Positions 17,854 through 27,509 of a DNA stretch of 64,000 nt are shown one piece after another. The stretch is taken from the NCBI RefSeq assembly GCF_016429195.1, contig NZ_JAELUF010000002.1, forward strand, positions 1 through 64,000. Reading direction: 5' to 3'. The notes beneath the pieces are model-generated. The model was not told the origin of the DNA, did no database searches, and saw only the letters and a program-made list of their open reading frames with translations. Every line of letters begins with the position of its first letter. Positions within the stretch are counted from its first letter, which is position 1. The position numbers were made by a program, and so were the translations under genes. Source of the DNA: Brevundimonas sp. ASV9. GTDB lineage: Bacteria > Pseudomonadota > Alphaproteobacteria > Caulobacterales > Caulobacteraceae.

Positions 17854-18729
17854 CTAGTGCGCCACGCCCTTCCAGATGCGGCGGTAGGCGACATAGGTGA
17901 TGCCGGCGAACAGCAGCAGATAGATCATCACGCCGAAGCCGGCCTGCTTGCGCTCAACCATCTTCGGCTCGGACGTCCAGGCGATGAAGGCCGCGACGTC
18001 CTTGGCGTATTGATCGACCGTCTGCGGCGAGCCGTCGTCATAGGTCACCTGACCGTTCTGAAGCGGCGGCGGCATGGCGATGAAGCCGCCGGGCGGAACG
18101 TCCTTGTGGTCGCCCGTCCAGAACGGCGTCAGGTCGCCGGCCATATAGGGGTTGTAGTGCTGACCCTCGCGGATCTGCAGGCCGGCCGGCGCGGCCTTGT
18201 AGCCCGACAGCAGCGAATAGATGTAGTTCGCGCCGTCGTGACGGGCCTTGGCCATGACCGAAAGGTCGGGCGGCGCGGCGCCGCCATTGCCCGCCGCCGC
18301 CGCCGTGGCGTTGGGATAGGGGGCGCGGAACTTGTCGGCGGGCGTGGCGTCACGCTGGATCGCCTCGCCGGTCTCGCTGTCGATGTCGCCGACCTGGTTT
18401 TCCTTGGCCAGAGCCTTCACGACGGGGTTGTCGTTCGGGTTCGGATACTTCGGATTCCAGAACGGCCCATGACGGTCGCCCAGGTTCCGATAGTGCATCA
18501 GGTTCATGCTGTGACAGGCGGCGCAGACCTCGTGATAGACCTTGTAGCCGCGTTGCAGCTGGCCCTGGTCATAGGTGCCGAACGGCCCTTCGAAGCTGAA
18601 TCCGCCCGAGCGCGGATGGGCCGCAGCGCCCGCCGCCATGGCGGGAGCGGCCGCGCTCAACAGACCCAGCGCAATCGCGGCCGAGGCGATGATCGTCTTG
18701 AACGACACGGTCTTCATTCCAATCGTCAT
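17854..18729 (-). CDS. petC: Cytochrome c1 (bc1 complex)
   Basis: Membrane-anchored c-type cytochrome of the ubinquinol-cytochrome c reductase. A signal peptide ends near AMA|AG (residue 33), the haem motif CAACH is at 69-73, and a C-terminal membrane anchor (VMIYLLLFAGITYVAYRR) follows the methionine-ligand domain. Unlike in rhizobia, where cytochrome b and c1 are fused in one gene, it is a separate gene. Starts at 18729 and 18717 are both in frame; 18729 is nearer an AAGG. It is the last pet gene and is followed within ten bases by the FRG pair. Confidence 0.95.
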   Translation of the reverse strand: MTIGMKTVSFKTIIASAAIALGLLSAAAPAMAAGAAAHPRSGGFSFEGPFGTYDQGQLQRGYKVYHEVCAACHSMNLMHYRNLGDRHGPFWNPKYPNPNDNPVVKALAKENQVGDIDSETGEAIQRDATPADKFRAPYPNATAAAAGNGGAAPPDLSVMAKARHDGANYIYSLLSGYKAAPAGLQIREGQHYNPYMAGDLTPFWTGDHKDVPPGGFIAMPPPLQNGQVTYDDGSPQTVDQYAKDVAAFIAWTSEPKMVERKQAGFGVMIYLLLFAGITYVAYRRIWKGVAH

Positions 18730-18734
18730 GATTT

Positions 18735-20039
18735 TCAGACCTTGTGCTCGACGGCGCCGGCGCCGGTCAGGACCGGCTCGGAGATCGTCGCCGGGATCGG
18801 CAGCGGCTGCTCCTTCAACCCGACCAACGGCATGATGATCAGGAAGAAGACGAAGTAGTAGAGGGTGAAGACCCGCGTCAGCCACAGGTAGGAGTTCAGG
18901 TCGCCGTCGATCAGAGTGAAGGTCTTGAACGACCCGATCACCGGCGCGTCAGGCAGCTGACCACCGCACCAGCCCAGGCCCACGCCGACCACCAGGAAGA
19001 TGATGAAGAAGGTCCGCATCGTCGGGCGATAGCGCATCGAGCGCACCTTGGACGTATCCAGCCAGGGCAGGACGAACAGCACACCGATGGCGCTGAACAT
19101 CGCCACCACGCCGCCGAACTTGTCCGGGATGGCGCGCAGGATCGCGTAGAAGGGCAGCATGTACCACTCGGGCACGATGTGGGCCGGCGTCTGCAGCGGA
19201 TTGGCCGGGATGTAGTTGTCGGCGTGGCCCAGAGCGTTCGGCTGATAGAAGACGAAGATGGCGAACAGGATCAGGAACAGGATGATCGCAAAGCCGTCCT
19301 TGACCGTGAAATACGGGTGGAAGGGCAGCGTGTCCTTCTTCTCCCGATCCTTCGGGATCAGGATGCCGACCGGGTTGTTCTGACCGGCCGAGTGCAGCGC
19401 CCAAAGGTGCAGCACGACGCAGCCCAGGATCGCGAACGGCAGCAGATAGTGCAGCGAGAAGAAGCGGTTCAGCGTCGCATTGTCGATCGCCGGCCCACCG
19501 CGCAGCCAGATCAGGATCGGCTCGCCCAGCACCGGGATGGCGCCGATCAGGTTGGTGATGACTTCAGCGCCCCAGAACGACATCTGGCCCCACGGCAGGA
19601 CGTAGCCCAGGAAGGCGGTGGCGATCATCAGGAAGAAGATCACGCAGCCGATGATCCAGATCATCTCGCGCGGCGCCTTGTACGAGCCGTAGTAGAGGCC
19701 GCGCAGCATGTGCAGATAGACGGCGATGAAGAACATCGACGCGCCGTTGGCGTGGACATAGCGGATCAGCCAGCCGCCGTTCACGTCGCGCATGATGCGC
19801 TCGACCGAGGCGAAGGCCAGATCGACGTTCGGCGTATAGTGCATGGCCAGGACGATGCCGGTGACGATCTGCGTCATCAGGCACAGGGCCAGGATGCCGC
19901 CGAAGGTCCACCAGTAGTTCAGGTTCCGCGGCGTCGGCAGGGACATGTAGTCCGCGCCGAAACGGATGATCGGCAGCCGGGTGTCCAGCCACTTCTCGAC
20001 GCCCGTCTTCGGGACGTAGGTGCTCTCGTGATCGCTCAT
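18735..20039 (-). CDS. petB: Cytochrome b (bc1 complex)
   Basis: Integral membrane subunit with two b haems and the quinol/quinone sites. The 434-residue product has about eight membrane helices, haem histidines in [18 protein letters not shown] and [22 protein letters not shown], and the Qo-site PEW motif ([15 protein letters not shown]). Length matches bacterial cytochrome b. It sits between petA (16-base gap) and petC (five-base gap), forming the standard petABC operon. Confidence 0.97.
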   Translation of the reverse strand: MSDHESTYVPKTGVEKWLDTRLPIIRFGADYMSLPTPRNLNYWWTFGGILALCLMTQIVTGIVLAMHYTPNVDLAFASVERIMRDVNGGWLIRYVHANGASMFFIAVYLHMLRGLYYGSYKAPREMIWIIGCVIFFLMIATAFLGYVLPWGQMSFWGAEVITNLIGAIPVLGEPILIWLRGGPAIDNATLNRFFSLHYLLPFAILGCVVLHLWALHSAGQNNPVGILIPKDREKKDTLPFHPYFTVKDGFAIILFLILFAIFVFYQPNALGHADNYIPANPLQTPAHIVPEWYMLPFYAILRAIPDKFGGVVAMFSAIGVLFVLPWLDTSKVRSMRYRPTMRTFFIIFLVVGVGLGWCGGQLPDAPVIGSFKTFTLIDGDLNSYLWLTRVFTLYYFVFFLIIMPLVGLKEQPLPIPATISEPVLTGAGAVEHKV

Positions 20040-20055
20040 GATTCCCCCTTGGTCC

Positions 20056-20613
20056 TCAGCCGATCTTGACGCGGGTGTCGGACAGATAATCGTATTCCGG
20101 CACCACCAGGTTCAGAGGCGCCGGCCCCTTACGAATGCGGCCGGAGGCGTCGTAGTGCGAGCCGTGGCAGGGGCAGAACCAGCCGCCGTAATCGCCCGCG
20201 CCGAAGGTCGGCACGCAACCCAGGTGCGTGCACGAACCGATGACGACCAGATATTTCTCGTGACCCGGCTTGGTGCGCTCGGCGTCGGTCTGGGGCTGTT
20301 TCAGGTCCGGGGCGTGATCGTCCGCGATCACCCTCTGCAGCTCGGCCGGGGTGCGGTAACGCACGAACACCGGCTTGCCCTGCCATTTGATGACGACCTG
20401 CTGGCCTTCCTGAACCTTGGTCAGGTCGAACTCGATCGACGCCAGCGCCAGCGTATCGGCCGCCGGATTCATCTGGTTGATCAGCGGCCAGGCGATCATG
20501 GCGCCCGCGCCGACCGCCGCGGCGCCCGCCGCGATGTAGATAAAGTCCCGACGATTGGGATCACCGCCCTCAGGGCTGTGACCGTCTTCCGTATGCACGA
20601 CCGATTCGGCCAC
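20056..20613 (-). CDS. petA: Rieske iron-sulfur subunit (bc1 complex)
   Basis: The 2Fe-2S subunit of the bc1 complex, 185 residues. A twin-arginine region ([11 protein letters not shown], residues 20-30) and a membrane helix are followed by the cluster-binding motifs CTHLGC (128-133) and CPCHGSHYD (147-155). The start is GTG at 20613, chosen because GAGAGGTGG lies at the proper distance and the N-terminus then matches the family; an ATG at 20775 would overlap trmL and add an unlikely Arg-rich leader. First gene of petABC. Confidence 0.95.
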   Translation of the reverse strand: MAESVVHTEDGHSPEGGDPNRRDFIYIAAGAAAVGAGAMIAWPLINQMNPAADTLALASIEFDLTKVQEGQQVVIKWQGKPVFVRYRTPAELQRVIADDHAPDLKQPQTDAERTKPGHEKYLVVIGSCTHLGCVPTFGAGDYGGWFCPCHGSHYDASGRIRKGPAPLNLVVPEYDYLSDTRVKIG

Positions 20614-20807
20614 GTTTCCACCTCTCGAACGCCGCAGAAGACCCCCAAGGGCGTCCCCAGCCACGGCACGAACCAACAAAAGACGCCGGGAATCCCCGAC
20701 GGCCCGTGACTTGCGCCGGTTTGGACGCAAGCTGCTGACGTTTCTTGCGAAACGCTCGCAAACAGACCGCGACAAACCCCCTCGCCGCGCGTATGTCAGG
20801 CCTTAGA

Positions 20808-21263
20808 ATGCGTCTCGCCCTTTTTCAACCGGACATTCCTCAGAACGTCGGAGCCTGCATCCGATTGTCGGCCTGTTTCGGCGTCGATCTGCATGTGATC
20901 GAGCCGACGGGCTTCCGTTTCGACGACCGCGCCATGAAGCGCGCCGCCCTCGACTACGGCCCGCTGTCGCACATGACCCGCCACGCCGATTGGGAGGCCT
21001 TCCAGGCGGATCGTCCGGCCGGGCGGCTGGTGCTGCTTACGACCAAAGGCGCCACGCCCCTGCCCGACTTCGTCTTCCAGCCTGACGACACCCTGCTGTT
21101 CGGCAAGGAAAGCGCCGGCGCCCCCGACTATGTCCACGCTGCCGCCGACGCCCGTGTCGTCGTGCCGCTGCGCCCGGAGACCCGTTCGCTGAACCTGTCG
21201 GTCACCGCCGGCATCGCCCTGTGGGAAGGCTTGCGCCAGACGGGCGCCGTCGGTCAGTTCTGA
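20808..21263 (+). CDS. trmL: tRNA (cytidine(34)-2'-O)-methyltransferase
   Basis: SPOUT (trefoil-knot) enzyme methylating the wobble ribose of tRNA-Leu. The product of about 151 residues starts MRLALFQPDIPQNVGACIRL and has LLFGKESAG and RSLNLSVTAGIALWE, the SAM-binding knot motifs. ATG 20808, preceded by CAGG, gives the usual N-terminus; ATG 20793 is an in-frame alternative. It is divergent from petA and overlaps the convergent M19 peptidase gene by 10 bases at its 3' end. Confidence 0.92.
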   Translation: MRLALFQPDIPQNVGACIRLSACFGVDLHVIEPTGFRFDDRAMKRAALDYGPLSHMTRHADWEAFQADRPAGRLVLLTTKGATPLPDFVFQPDDTLLFGKESAGAPDYVHAAADARVVVPLRPETRSLNLSVTAGIALWEGLRQTGAVGQF

Positions 21264-22513
21264 GCCGACGCGGGCTCTAGCCGCGCCATCGACGGCCGCT
21301 CGCCGGCCTTTGACGCCGCGACGGCCTCGACCGACCGCATGACCCGCAGCAGGTTCTCGCCGGCGATCTTGCGGATGTCGGCCTCGGTCCAGCCCGCCGC
21401 CATCAGGGCCGCCAGGATGCGCGGATAGGCGTCCACCCCGCCCATGCCTTCCGGCAGGCTGCCGATGCCGTCGAAATCGGCGCCCAAGCCGACGTGGTCG
21501 ATGCCCGCCACCTCGCGCACATGCTGAATATGGGCCACGACGTCGGCCAAGGTCGCCTGCGCCGTCGGATTGGCGGCGGTCCAGGCCGTCAGCCCAGCCT
21601 CCACCGCGCCGGGATCACCGGGGTTCAGGGTCTTCAGCCGCGCCTCCTCGCCCGCCTTGGCCCCGTTCCAGGCCCGCACCGCCTCGGACACGAAACCGGG
21701 GGCCAGGTTGATCATCACGATGCCGCCGTCCTGCGGCATCATCCGCAGCACTTGATCCGGCACGTTGCGCGGATGATCCGTGACCGCCCGCGCCGAGGAG
21801 TGGGAAAAGATCACCGGCGCATCGGACACGCGCATGGCGTCCAGCATCGTCTCCTCGGAGACGTGGCTGAGGTCGACCATCATGCCCAGCCGGTTCATCT
21901 CCTTGACCACCGCCTCGCCGAATGGGCTGAGCCCGCCCCATTTCGGCGCGTCCGTCGCGCTGTCGGCCCAGGTCGTGGTCTTGGAGTGGGTCAAGGTCAT
22001 GTAGCGCGCGCCGGCCCGGTAGAACTCCCGCAACAGGGCCAGGGAATCGTCGATTGAATAGCCGCCCTCCATCCCGATCAGGCTGGCGATCCGGCCGGAC
22101 TTGAACACCGCATCCACCTCGTCCGCCGTGGTCGCCAGGCCGAAGGTGTCGGGGTGGGCGGCGATGATGCGCTTGGCCGTATCGATCTGCTCAAAGGTTT
22201 CCTCGACCGCCTCCAGCGGCGTCAGGCTGGCGGGCACATAGACGGACCAGAACTGCCCTCCGACACCCCCGGCCCGCAGGCGCGCAATGTCGGTATGCAG
22301 CTTGGTCGACGCCGCCAGATTCTTCGTCAGATCGACGGCGTAAACGTCATTTCCGTACTGCTGTCGCAGCGCCCACGGCAGGTCGTTGTGCCCGTCGATC
22401 AGCGGCGTGGTCTTCAAAATCTCCATCACTCGCGCCTCATCGGCGTCCTGAGCGTGGGCCACCCCTCCCAGCGCGAGCGATACGACGGCGACGGAAACGA
22501 GACGGCGGATCAT
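21254..22513 (-). CDS. Membrane dipeptidase (peptidase M19)
   Basis: Zinc dipeptidase of the renal dipeptidase family, 419 residues with a Sec signal (VAHAQD, about residue 22), so it is periplasmic. Zinc and catalytic motifs are [11 protein letters not shown] near residue 40, the bridging Glu in GMEGGYS, and histidines in LTHSKTTTW and [15 protein letters not shown]. The family cleaves dipeptides, including D-amino-acid ones and some beta-lactams; the substrate here is unknown. AGGAAG precedes the ATG. It is divergent from hemF, with only 51 bases between. Confidence 0.92.
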   Translation of the reverse strand: MIRRLVSVAVVSLALGGVAHAQDADEARVMEILKTTPLIDGHNDLPWALRQQYGNDVYAVDLTKNLAASTKLHTDIARLRAGGVGGQFWSVYVPASLTPLEAVEETFEQIDTAKRIIAAHPDTFGLATTADEVDAVFKSGRIASLIGMEGGYSIDDSLALLREFYRAGARYMTLTHSKTTTWADSATDAPKWGGLSPFGEAVVKEMNRLGMMVDLSHVSEETMLDAMRVSDAPVIFSHSSARAVTDHPRNVPDQVLRMMPQDGGIVMINLAPGFVSEAVRAWNGAKAGEEARLKTLNPGDPGAVEAGLTAWTAANPTAQATLADVVAHIQHVREVAGIDHVGLGADFDGIGSLPEGMGGVDAYPRILAALMAAGWTEADIRKIAGENLLRVMRSVEAVAASKAGERPSMARLEPASAQN

Positions 22514-22564
22514 GGGGGGCTTCCTGAAAACGGCAGGCGGCCATTAGCGCCCGCGATTCTGCTT

Positions 22565-23497
22565 ATGACAACCTGTCCGGATGACGCCGCGGCCGTGACG
22601 TGGTTCAAGCGCGCCATGAGCGACGCCGTCTTCTCCGATCCGCTCGACCTGAAGAAGGTCGAGACCCGCGCCTGGTTCGAACATCTGCGCGACCGCATCC
22701 ATGCCGCCTTCGAGGCGCTGGAGGATGCCGCGCCCGCCGACCTGTTTCCCGGCGAGCCCGGTCGCTTCGTCCGCGCCGCATGGGAACGGCCAGAGGGCGG
22801 CGGCGGCGTCATGGGCATGATGCACGGCCGCCTGTTCGAAAAGGTCGGCGTCCACGTCTCAACGGTGCATGGCGCCTTCCCCGCCGACTACGCCAAGACC
22901 GTGCCCGGGGCCGATGTTGATCCGCGCTTCTTCGCGACGGGGATCAGCCTGATCTGCCATCCCGTCAGCCCGCGCATTCCGGCCGTCCACATGAACACCC
23001 GCTTCATCGCCACGACCAAGAGCTGGTTCGGCGGCGGCGGCGACCTGACGCCTGTGCTGATGGCGGATCGCCGTCAGGATCACCCCGACACCGTGGCCTT
23101 CCACGCCGCCATGCAAGCCGCCTGCGACGCCCACGATCCGACCTGGCACGCCAAATACAAGGCCTGGTGCGACGAGTATTTCTACCTGCCCCACCGCAAG
23201 GAACCGCGCGGCACCGGCGGCGTCTTCTACGACCATCACGACAGCGGCGACTATGACTGCGACTTCGCCTTCACCCGCGACATCGGCCTGGCCTTCCTGG
23301 ACGTCTATCCCCGCATCGTCGCCGGTCGCATGGCCGAGCCCTGGACGGCCGAGGAGCGCGAGGAACAGTTGATCCGCCGGGGCCGCTACGTCGAGTTCAA
23401 CCTGCTCTACGACCGCGGCACCATGTTCGGGCTGAAGACGGGCGGGAACGTCGACTCGATCCTGTCGTCCATGCCGCCGGTGGTGAAGTGGCCCTAG
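22565..23497 (+). CDS. hemF: Oxygen-dependent coproporphyrinogen III oxidase
   Basis: Catalyses the oxidative decarboxylation of coproporphyrinogen III in haem synthesis. The 310-residue product has the family blocks [37 protein letters not shown] and the C-terminal [20 protein letters not shown]. The ATG at 22565 gives normal length; the frame remains open far upstream but there it lies antisense to the M19 gene. Oxygen dependence fits the aerobic respiratory set (petABC) nearby. Confidence 0.95.
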   Translation: MTTCPDDAAAVTWFKRAMSDAVFSDPLDLKKVETRAWFEHLRDRIHAAFEALEDAAPADLFPGEPGRFVRAAWERPEGGGGVMGMMHGRLFEKVGVHVSTVHGAFPADYAKTVPGADVDPRFFATGISLICHPVSPRIPAVHMNTRFIATTKSWFGGGGDLTPVLMADRRQDHPDTVAFHAAMQAACDAHDPTWHAKYKAWCDEYFYLPHRKEPRGTGGVFYDHHDSGDYDCDFAFTRDIGLAFLDVYPRIVAGRMAEPWTAEEREEQLIRRGRYVEFNLLYDRGTMFGLKTGGNVDSILSSMPPVVKWP

Positions 23498-24369
23498 CCC
23501 ATCGCTTCGACGAACACGTCGCCGGCCCGGCTGCGATACCGTTCGCGGTGTCGTAAAAGGCGGAACGGGCGCTCCGGCAGGGTGAAGGGCGCCGTCACCA
23601 GCCGCCCGGCGGCCACCGACGCATAGGCCACGCTTTCCGACAGGGCCGTGGCTCCCGCCCCCGCCTCGGCCGCCGCCAGCACGGCCTCGTTCGACGGCAG
23701 GGTCATCGACACCGACAAGGTCGTGGGATCGACCCCAATGTCCCGCACCGCTGCCTCCAGAGTCGATCGCGTGCCCGAGCCTACTTCGCGCAACACCCAA
23801 GGCTGGTCCGCCAGATCATTCGCCTCCAGCCGACGTCGCGTCGCCCACGGATGGTCCGGCGTCACCAGCACGGCCAGCCGATCCGACCCCACCTGAACCT
23901 GCGACAGGGCCGGCTCGTCCACGGCCCCCTCGACCAGGCCGATCTCGGCAGCGCCGCTCAACACGGCCTGCGCCGCCTCGCACGTGTTTCCGATCTCGAC
24001 GGCCAGTTCGACGCCGGGATAGGCCGTATGGAAATCCACCAATCGGCGCGGCAGCCAATAGCTGGCGATGGTCTGGCTCGCGAACACCGCCAGCCGCCCG
24101 CGCCGCAGGGCGCTCATGTCCGCCAGCGCCGCCTCGGCCGCCGCCGCCCGCGCCAGCACCGCCTTGGCCTCAGGCAGGAAGGCGCGGCCGGTCTCGTTCA
24201 GCACGACGCCCCTCCCGACCCGATCAAACAGCCGCACGTCATGCTCGGCCTCGAGAGCAGCGATGGCGTTCGACACGGCCGACTGCGTCAGGTTCAGCGC
24301 CCTCGCCGCCGCCGTCACGTGGTCACGCTCGGCGACGGCGACGAAGATACGCAGGCGTTCCAAGGTCAC
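23494..24369 (-). CDS. LysR-family transcriptional regulator
   Basis: The 291-residue regulator has an N-terminal winged helix-turn-helix ([25 protein letters not shown]-type, residues 3-60) and a periplasmic-binding-like effector domain. It starts with GTG at 24369, behind TTGGAG with seven-base spacing; no ATG fits. It is divergent from a YeiH-type exporter gene across 79 bases, the same arrangement as yeiE-yeiH in enterobacteria, so it probably regulates that transporter in response to a sulfur compound (inference from synteny). Its stop overlaps the hemF end by four bases. Confidence 0.9.
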   Translation of the reverse strand: MTLERLRIFVAVAERDHVTAAARALNLTQSAVSNAIAALEAEHDVRLFDRVGRGVVLNETGRAFLPEAKAVLARAAAAEAALADMSALRRGRLAVFASQTIASYWLPRRLVDFHTAYPGVELAVEIGNTCEAAQAVLSGAAEIGLVEGAVDEPALSQVQVGSDRLAVLVTPDHPWATRRRLEANDLADQPWVLREVGSGTRSTLEAAVRDIGVDPTTLSVSMTLPSNEAVLAAAEAGAGATALSESVAYASVAAGRLVTAPFTLPERPFRLLRHRERYRSRAGDVFVEAMG

Positions 24370-24448
24370 GATTGATCTCCAAATCGGATTGAAACGACCA
24401 TAACTATCCGTTGGACCGCCGTCGAGGGCAGGCGCATCACGCTTGACG

Positions 24449-25507
24449 ATGAAGTCCGCCGCCCTGCCCGCCCCCTTCCAAACGCCCACTTTGGCGTCGG
24501 TGACGGCGTCCGGACGCACGATCCGGCCGGGCGTCATGCTGTGCCTGCTGGTCACTCTGGCCGCCATCGGCCTGACCAGCATCGAGCGCGATGTGATCGG
24601 CCATGTGTGGCTGGAGCCGCTGGTGCTGGCCATCCTGCTGGGCGCCGCCGTCCGCACCGCCTGGACGCCCGATGCGCGGTTCAAGGCCGGGATCGACTTC
24701 TCGGCCAAGACCCTGCTGGAGGTCGCGGTGGTGCTGCTCGGCGCCTCGGTCAGCGCCGCCACCCTGTCGTCGTTAGGGGCCGGCTTCGTCCTGGGCATCT
24801 TCGCCCTGGTCGCGCTCGCCATCGTCGTCGGTTTCGGCGTCGGCCGCGCCCTGGGCCTGAACCCGCGCATGGCCCTGCTGGTCGCCTGCGGCAACGCCAT
24901 CTGCGGCAACTCGGCCATCGCCGCCGTCGCCCCCGTCATCGACGCCGATGGAAAAGAGGTCGCCGCCTCCATCGCCTTCACCGCCGTGCTCGGCGTGATC
25001 GTGGTTCTGGCCCTGCCCCTGCTGGGGGGCCTGATCCATCTGAACGGCCTGCAATACGGCGCCCTGGCCGGTCTGACAGTCTATGCGGTGCCGCAGGTTC
25101 TGGCGGCCGCCGCGCCCTTCGGCGCCCTCGCCACGCAAACCGGCACGGTGGTCAAGCTGGTGCGAGTGCTGATGCTGGGCCCCGTCATCCTCGCGCTGTC
25201 GCTGATTTTCCGCGAGCGCGCGCCCGGCGCCGCAAAACCCGGCCTGTCGCGCCTGCTGCCCTGGTTCATCATCGGCTTCCTGATCATGATCGGCCTGCGC
25301 TCGTTTGACCTGATCCCGCAGGCCGCGCTCGCGCCCATGGCCGCGGCCTCCAGCCTTCTGACCGTCGTCGCCATGGCCGCCTTGGGCCTTCAGACCGACA
25401 TCCGCGCCGTCGCCCGCGCCGGCGGCCGCGTCGTCGCCGCCGTCATCCTGTCGCTGGGCGCCTTGGTGGTGCTGGCGCTGGCGCTGATCCGGCTGCTGGG
25501 GCTCTAG
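24449..25507 (+). CDS. YeiH/UPF0324-family membrane transporter (putative sulfate exporter)
   Basis: The 352-residue integral membrane protein has about ten hydrophobic helices and the family's GNAICGNSAIAAVAP motif near residue 150, with repeats of LxGxxVxAATL and LxVVAMAALGLQTD type. Relatives are annotated as sulfate or sulfite exporters, but experimental evidence is thin. A TTG at 24443 begins the frame; ATG 24449 is taken. The adjacent divergent LysR gene is its probable regulator. The 3' end overlaps the convergent amidotransferase by four bases. Confidence 0.85.
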   Translation: MKSAALPAPFQTPTLASVTASGRTIRPGVMLCLLVTLAAIGLTSIERDVIGHVWLEPLVLAILLGAAVRTAWTPDARFKAGIDFSAKTLLEVAVVLLGASVSAATLSSLGAGFVLGIFALVALAIVVGFGVGRALGLNPRMALLVACGNAICGNSAIAAVAPVIDADGKEVAASIAFTAVLGVIVVLALPLLGGLIHLNGLQYGALAGLTVYAVPQVLAAAAPFGALATQTGTVVKLVRVLMLGPVILALSLIFRERAPGAAKPGLSRLLPWFIIGFLIMIGLRSFDLIPQAALAPMAAASSLLTVVAMAALGLQTDIRAVARAGGRVVAAVILSLGALVVLALALIRLLGL

Positions 25508-26235
25508 ATCCCGCTGCCGTAATCCTCGACCGGCGGCGGGGTCAGCAGCAGGAAGGCGCGGATCCAAGCCGTCAGCACGGCCCGATCGTTGGGCCGCTTC
25601 AGACTGTCGATCGCCTGATCCGCCACATCGTGCGGGATGCGCGCCCCGCGTCGTCCCTCGATCAGCGCCGCCGCATAGTCCGGCTGAAACTCCGGGTGGC
25701 ACTGAAATGAGATCGCATTGTCGCCCCAGGCCAGACCGGCGTAGGGCGTAAAGCCACTGGACGCGATCACCCGCGCATCGTCCGAAACCGAGACGACCTG
25801 ATCCTGGTGCGACACGGGAATGGCGATCGTCCGCGCCCGCGGATGCATCCACGGCGCATCCTCGCGCACGTCATAACGATGTAGCCCCACGCCCCATCCC
25901 TTGGGCGACTTCTCGACCACGCCGCCGAACGCATGGGCCAGCGCCTGATGCCCGAAACAGATGCCGACCAGCCGCGTCCGCCCCCGCGCCGCCCTCAGCC
26001 AGTCGATCAGCAGCGGAATCCACGGCAGGTCGTCATAGACCCCCGCCGCCGACCCCGTGACGATAGCCCCTTGGAAGACCGACGGATCCTCGGGCAGATG
26101 CCCCGACTGCACGTCGAACCGCGTGGTCGGCACGCCCTCGCCCAGCAGGGCCCGAAACCGCGCCGGATAGTCGTCGAAATCGTCCTTCAGATGCTCCGGC
26201 GGGTGTCCGGTTTCCAGAATGGCGATGCGCGTCAT
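25504..26235 (-). CDS. Class I glutamine amidotransferase-like protein
   Basis: Stand-alone GATase1 domain of 243 residues. The nucleophile is Cys93 in GICFGHQALA, and the His/Glu of the triad are in FQCHPEFQPDYA (about 190). A stretch VTGSAAGVYDDLPWI near residue 60 supplies the usual oxyanion loop. Such proteins are often labelled GMP-synthase-like or gamma-glutamyl-amine hydrolase; the acceptor cannot be named. It lies upstream of nothing obvious: rlmJ follows on the same strand 22 bases upstream in the transcript, so the two may be co-transcribed. Confidence 0.88.
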   Translation of the reverse strand: MTRIAILETGHPPEHLKDDFDDYPARFRALLGEGVPTTRFDVQSGHLPEDPSVFQGAIVTGSAAGVYDDLPWIPLLIDWLRAARGRTRLVGICFGHQALAHAFGGVVEKSPKGWGVGLHRYDVREDAPWMHPRARTIAIPVSHQDQVVSVSDDARVIASSGFTPYAGLAWGDNAISFQCHPEFQPDYAAALIEGRRGARIPHDVADQAIDSLKRPNDRAVLTAWIRAFLLLTPPPVEDYGSGI

Positions 26236-26257
26236 GCCACCAACCTAGTGACTGCAG

Positions 26258-27073
26258 TCAGAAGGTCCAGACCTCGGCCCGTCCGCCCGCTTCGCCCAGC
26301 GCCCCAGCGACCCAGCCGCAGATCTCGGTCGCGGCCGCTTTAGTGCCCTCCGGCGGATTGACCACCACCATGGCGCAGCCGTTCATCTTCATCGGATTGG
26401 TCAGGGGCCTCAGCCGCGCCTCGGCGACCAAAGTCGGGCCCGCCTTGCCCTGCAGCCGCCGGATGAAGCCGTCGAAGGTCTCCAGATCCTTCAGCGGCGT
26501 CCAGATCGCCACCGTCGCCGTCGGATCGCGCTTCACCACCGAAATCGCGGTCTCGGCCGAGCGGATATAGTCGTCGGGCTTTTCGAAAGGCGGGTCGATC
26601 AGCACCAGCGGCCCGCGCGCCTTCGCCGCCTCCGCGACCACGGCCGCATAGCCGTCGCCCTCGCGCGCGTCGGCGTTCGCTCGCCCCTTCAGCGCCTCGG
26701 CCAGCATGGCCCGCACCGGCGGGTTCAGCTCGAACCCGACATACCGACCGCCAGGCGTCAGCGTGTCCGCGATCAGCAACGGCGATCCCGGATAAAAGTG
26801 CGACCCGCCTTCAGCATTCAGCGTCGCGACCTCGGTCGCCAGCGCGTCCATCAGCGGCGTCCGCCCGTCGGCGGACATCAGCCGCGCCACGCCGGCCTCG
26901 GCCTCCTTGGACCGCGCGCCATCCCCCGACAGATCGTAAAGCCCTGCCCCCGCATGGGTGTCGAACACCGTCAGCGGCCCCGACGCCTGCCGCGCCTTCA
27001 CCAACCACAGCACAAGGGCGTGCTTGACCAGGTCGGCGAAGTTTCCGGCGTGAAAGCTGTGGCGATAGTTCAT
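26258..27073 (-). CDS. rlmJ: 23S rRNA (adenine(2030)-N6)-methyltransferase
   Basis: Methylates A2030 in 23S rRNA. The 271-residue product starts with MNYRHSFHAGNFADLVKH, the RlmJ signature, has FDTHAGAGLYDL as SAM motif I and LIDPPFEKPDD as the catalytic N6-adenine motif. Length is normal. Its start is close to the divergent small gene at 27165, leaving 91 bases for promoters. Confidence 0.95.
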   Translation of the reverse strand: MNYRHSFHAGNFADLVKHALVLWLVKARQASGPLTVFDTHAGAGLYDLSGDGARSKEAEAGVARLMSADGRTPLMDALATEVATLNAEGGSHFYPGSPLLIADTLTPGGRYVGFELNPPVRAMLAEALKGRANADAREGDGYAAVVAEAAKARGPLVLIDPPFEKPDDYIRSAETAISVVKRDPTATVAIWTPLKDLETFDGFIRRLQGKAGPTLVAEARLRPLTNPMKMNGCAMVVVNPPEGTKAAATEICGWVAGALGEAGGRAEVWTF

Positions 27074-27164
27074 GCCGCCTCGTCCCGCGCCCGGCCCGCG
27101 CGGTCAAGCGGAACTCGCGCGCCAGACACGGCGTTCGGCCCAAGTCCTTGTACGGAAAGATGCG

Positions 27165-27509
27165 ATGGCCGCCAAAACCACCCTCACCGACGCCCAACGC
27201 AAGCCGCCCAAGGGCGTCGCTACCCAAGCCAAGCGCGGTCTCGACCTGCGCGACAAGCACGACCGGGGCGGCACCGAGGTCGGCGTGCGCCGCGCCCATC
27301 AGTTGGCGGATCAGAAGCCCGTCTCGGACAAGGACATTAAGGACATCTACAGCTATTTCGCCCGCCACACTGTGGACAAGGACGGCAAGGGTTGGGGAAG
27401 CCGCACCGATCCTTCGGCCGGCTATATCGCCTGGCTGCTGTGGGGCGGCGATCCGGCCGAGCGCTGGATCAAACGGCTGCATGATCGCCTCGAAAAGGCG
27501 AACGGCTGA
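27165..27509 (+). CDS. Small basic protein paired with topoisomerase IB
   Basis: The 114-residue basic, Lys/Arg-rich product has no signal peptide. Its N-terminus (TLTDAQRKPPKGVATQAKRGL) looks like a nucleic-acid-binding tail, and the rest contains SDKDIKDIYSYFARH and PSAGYIAWLLWGGD, a compact helical domain I do not recognise. GGAAAG precedes ATG 27165 by the right distance. Its TGA shares a base with the topoisomerase ATG (TGATG), so translation is coupled and a role alongside the topoisomerase is likely. Confidence 0.75.
   Translation: MAAKTTLTDAQRKPPKGVATQAKRGLDLRDKHDRGGTEVGVRRAHQLADQKPVSDKDIKDIYSYFARHTVDKDGKGWGSRTDPSAGYIAWLLWGGDPAERWIKRLHDRLEKANG

Noticed and set aside
18744-20069. Long plus-strand open frame opposite petB
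   Set aside because: Asp/Gln/Arg-rich shadow of the conserved cytochrome b gene.
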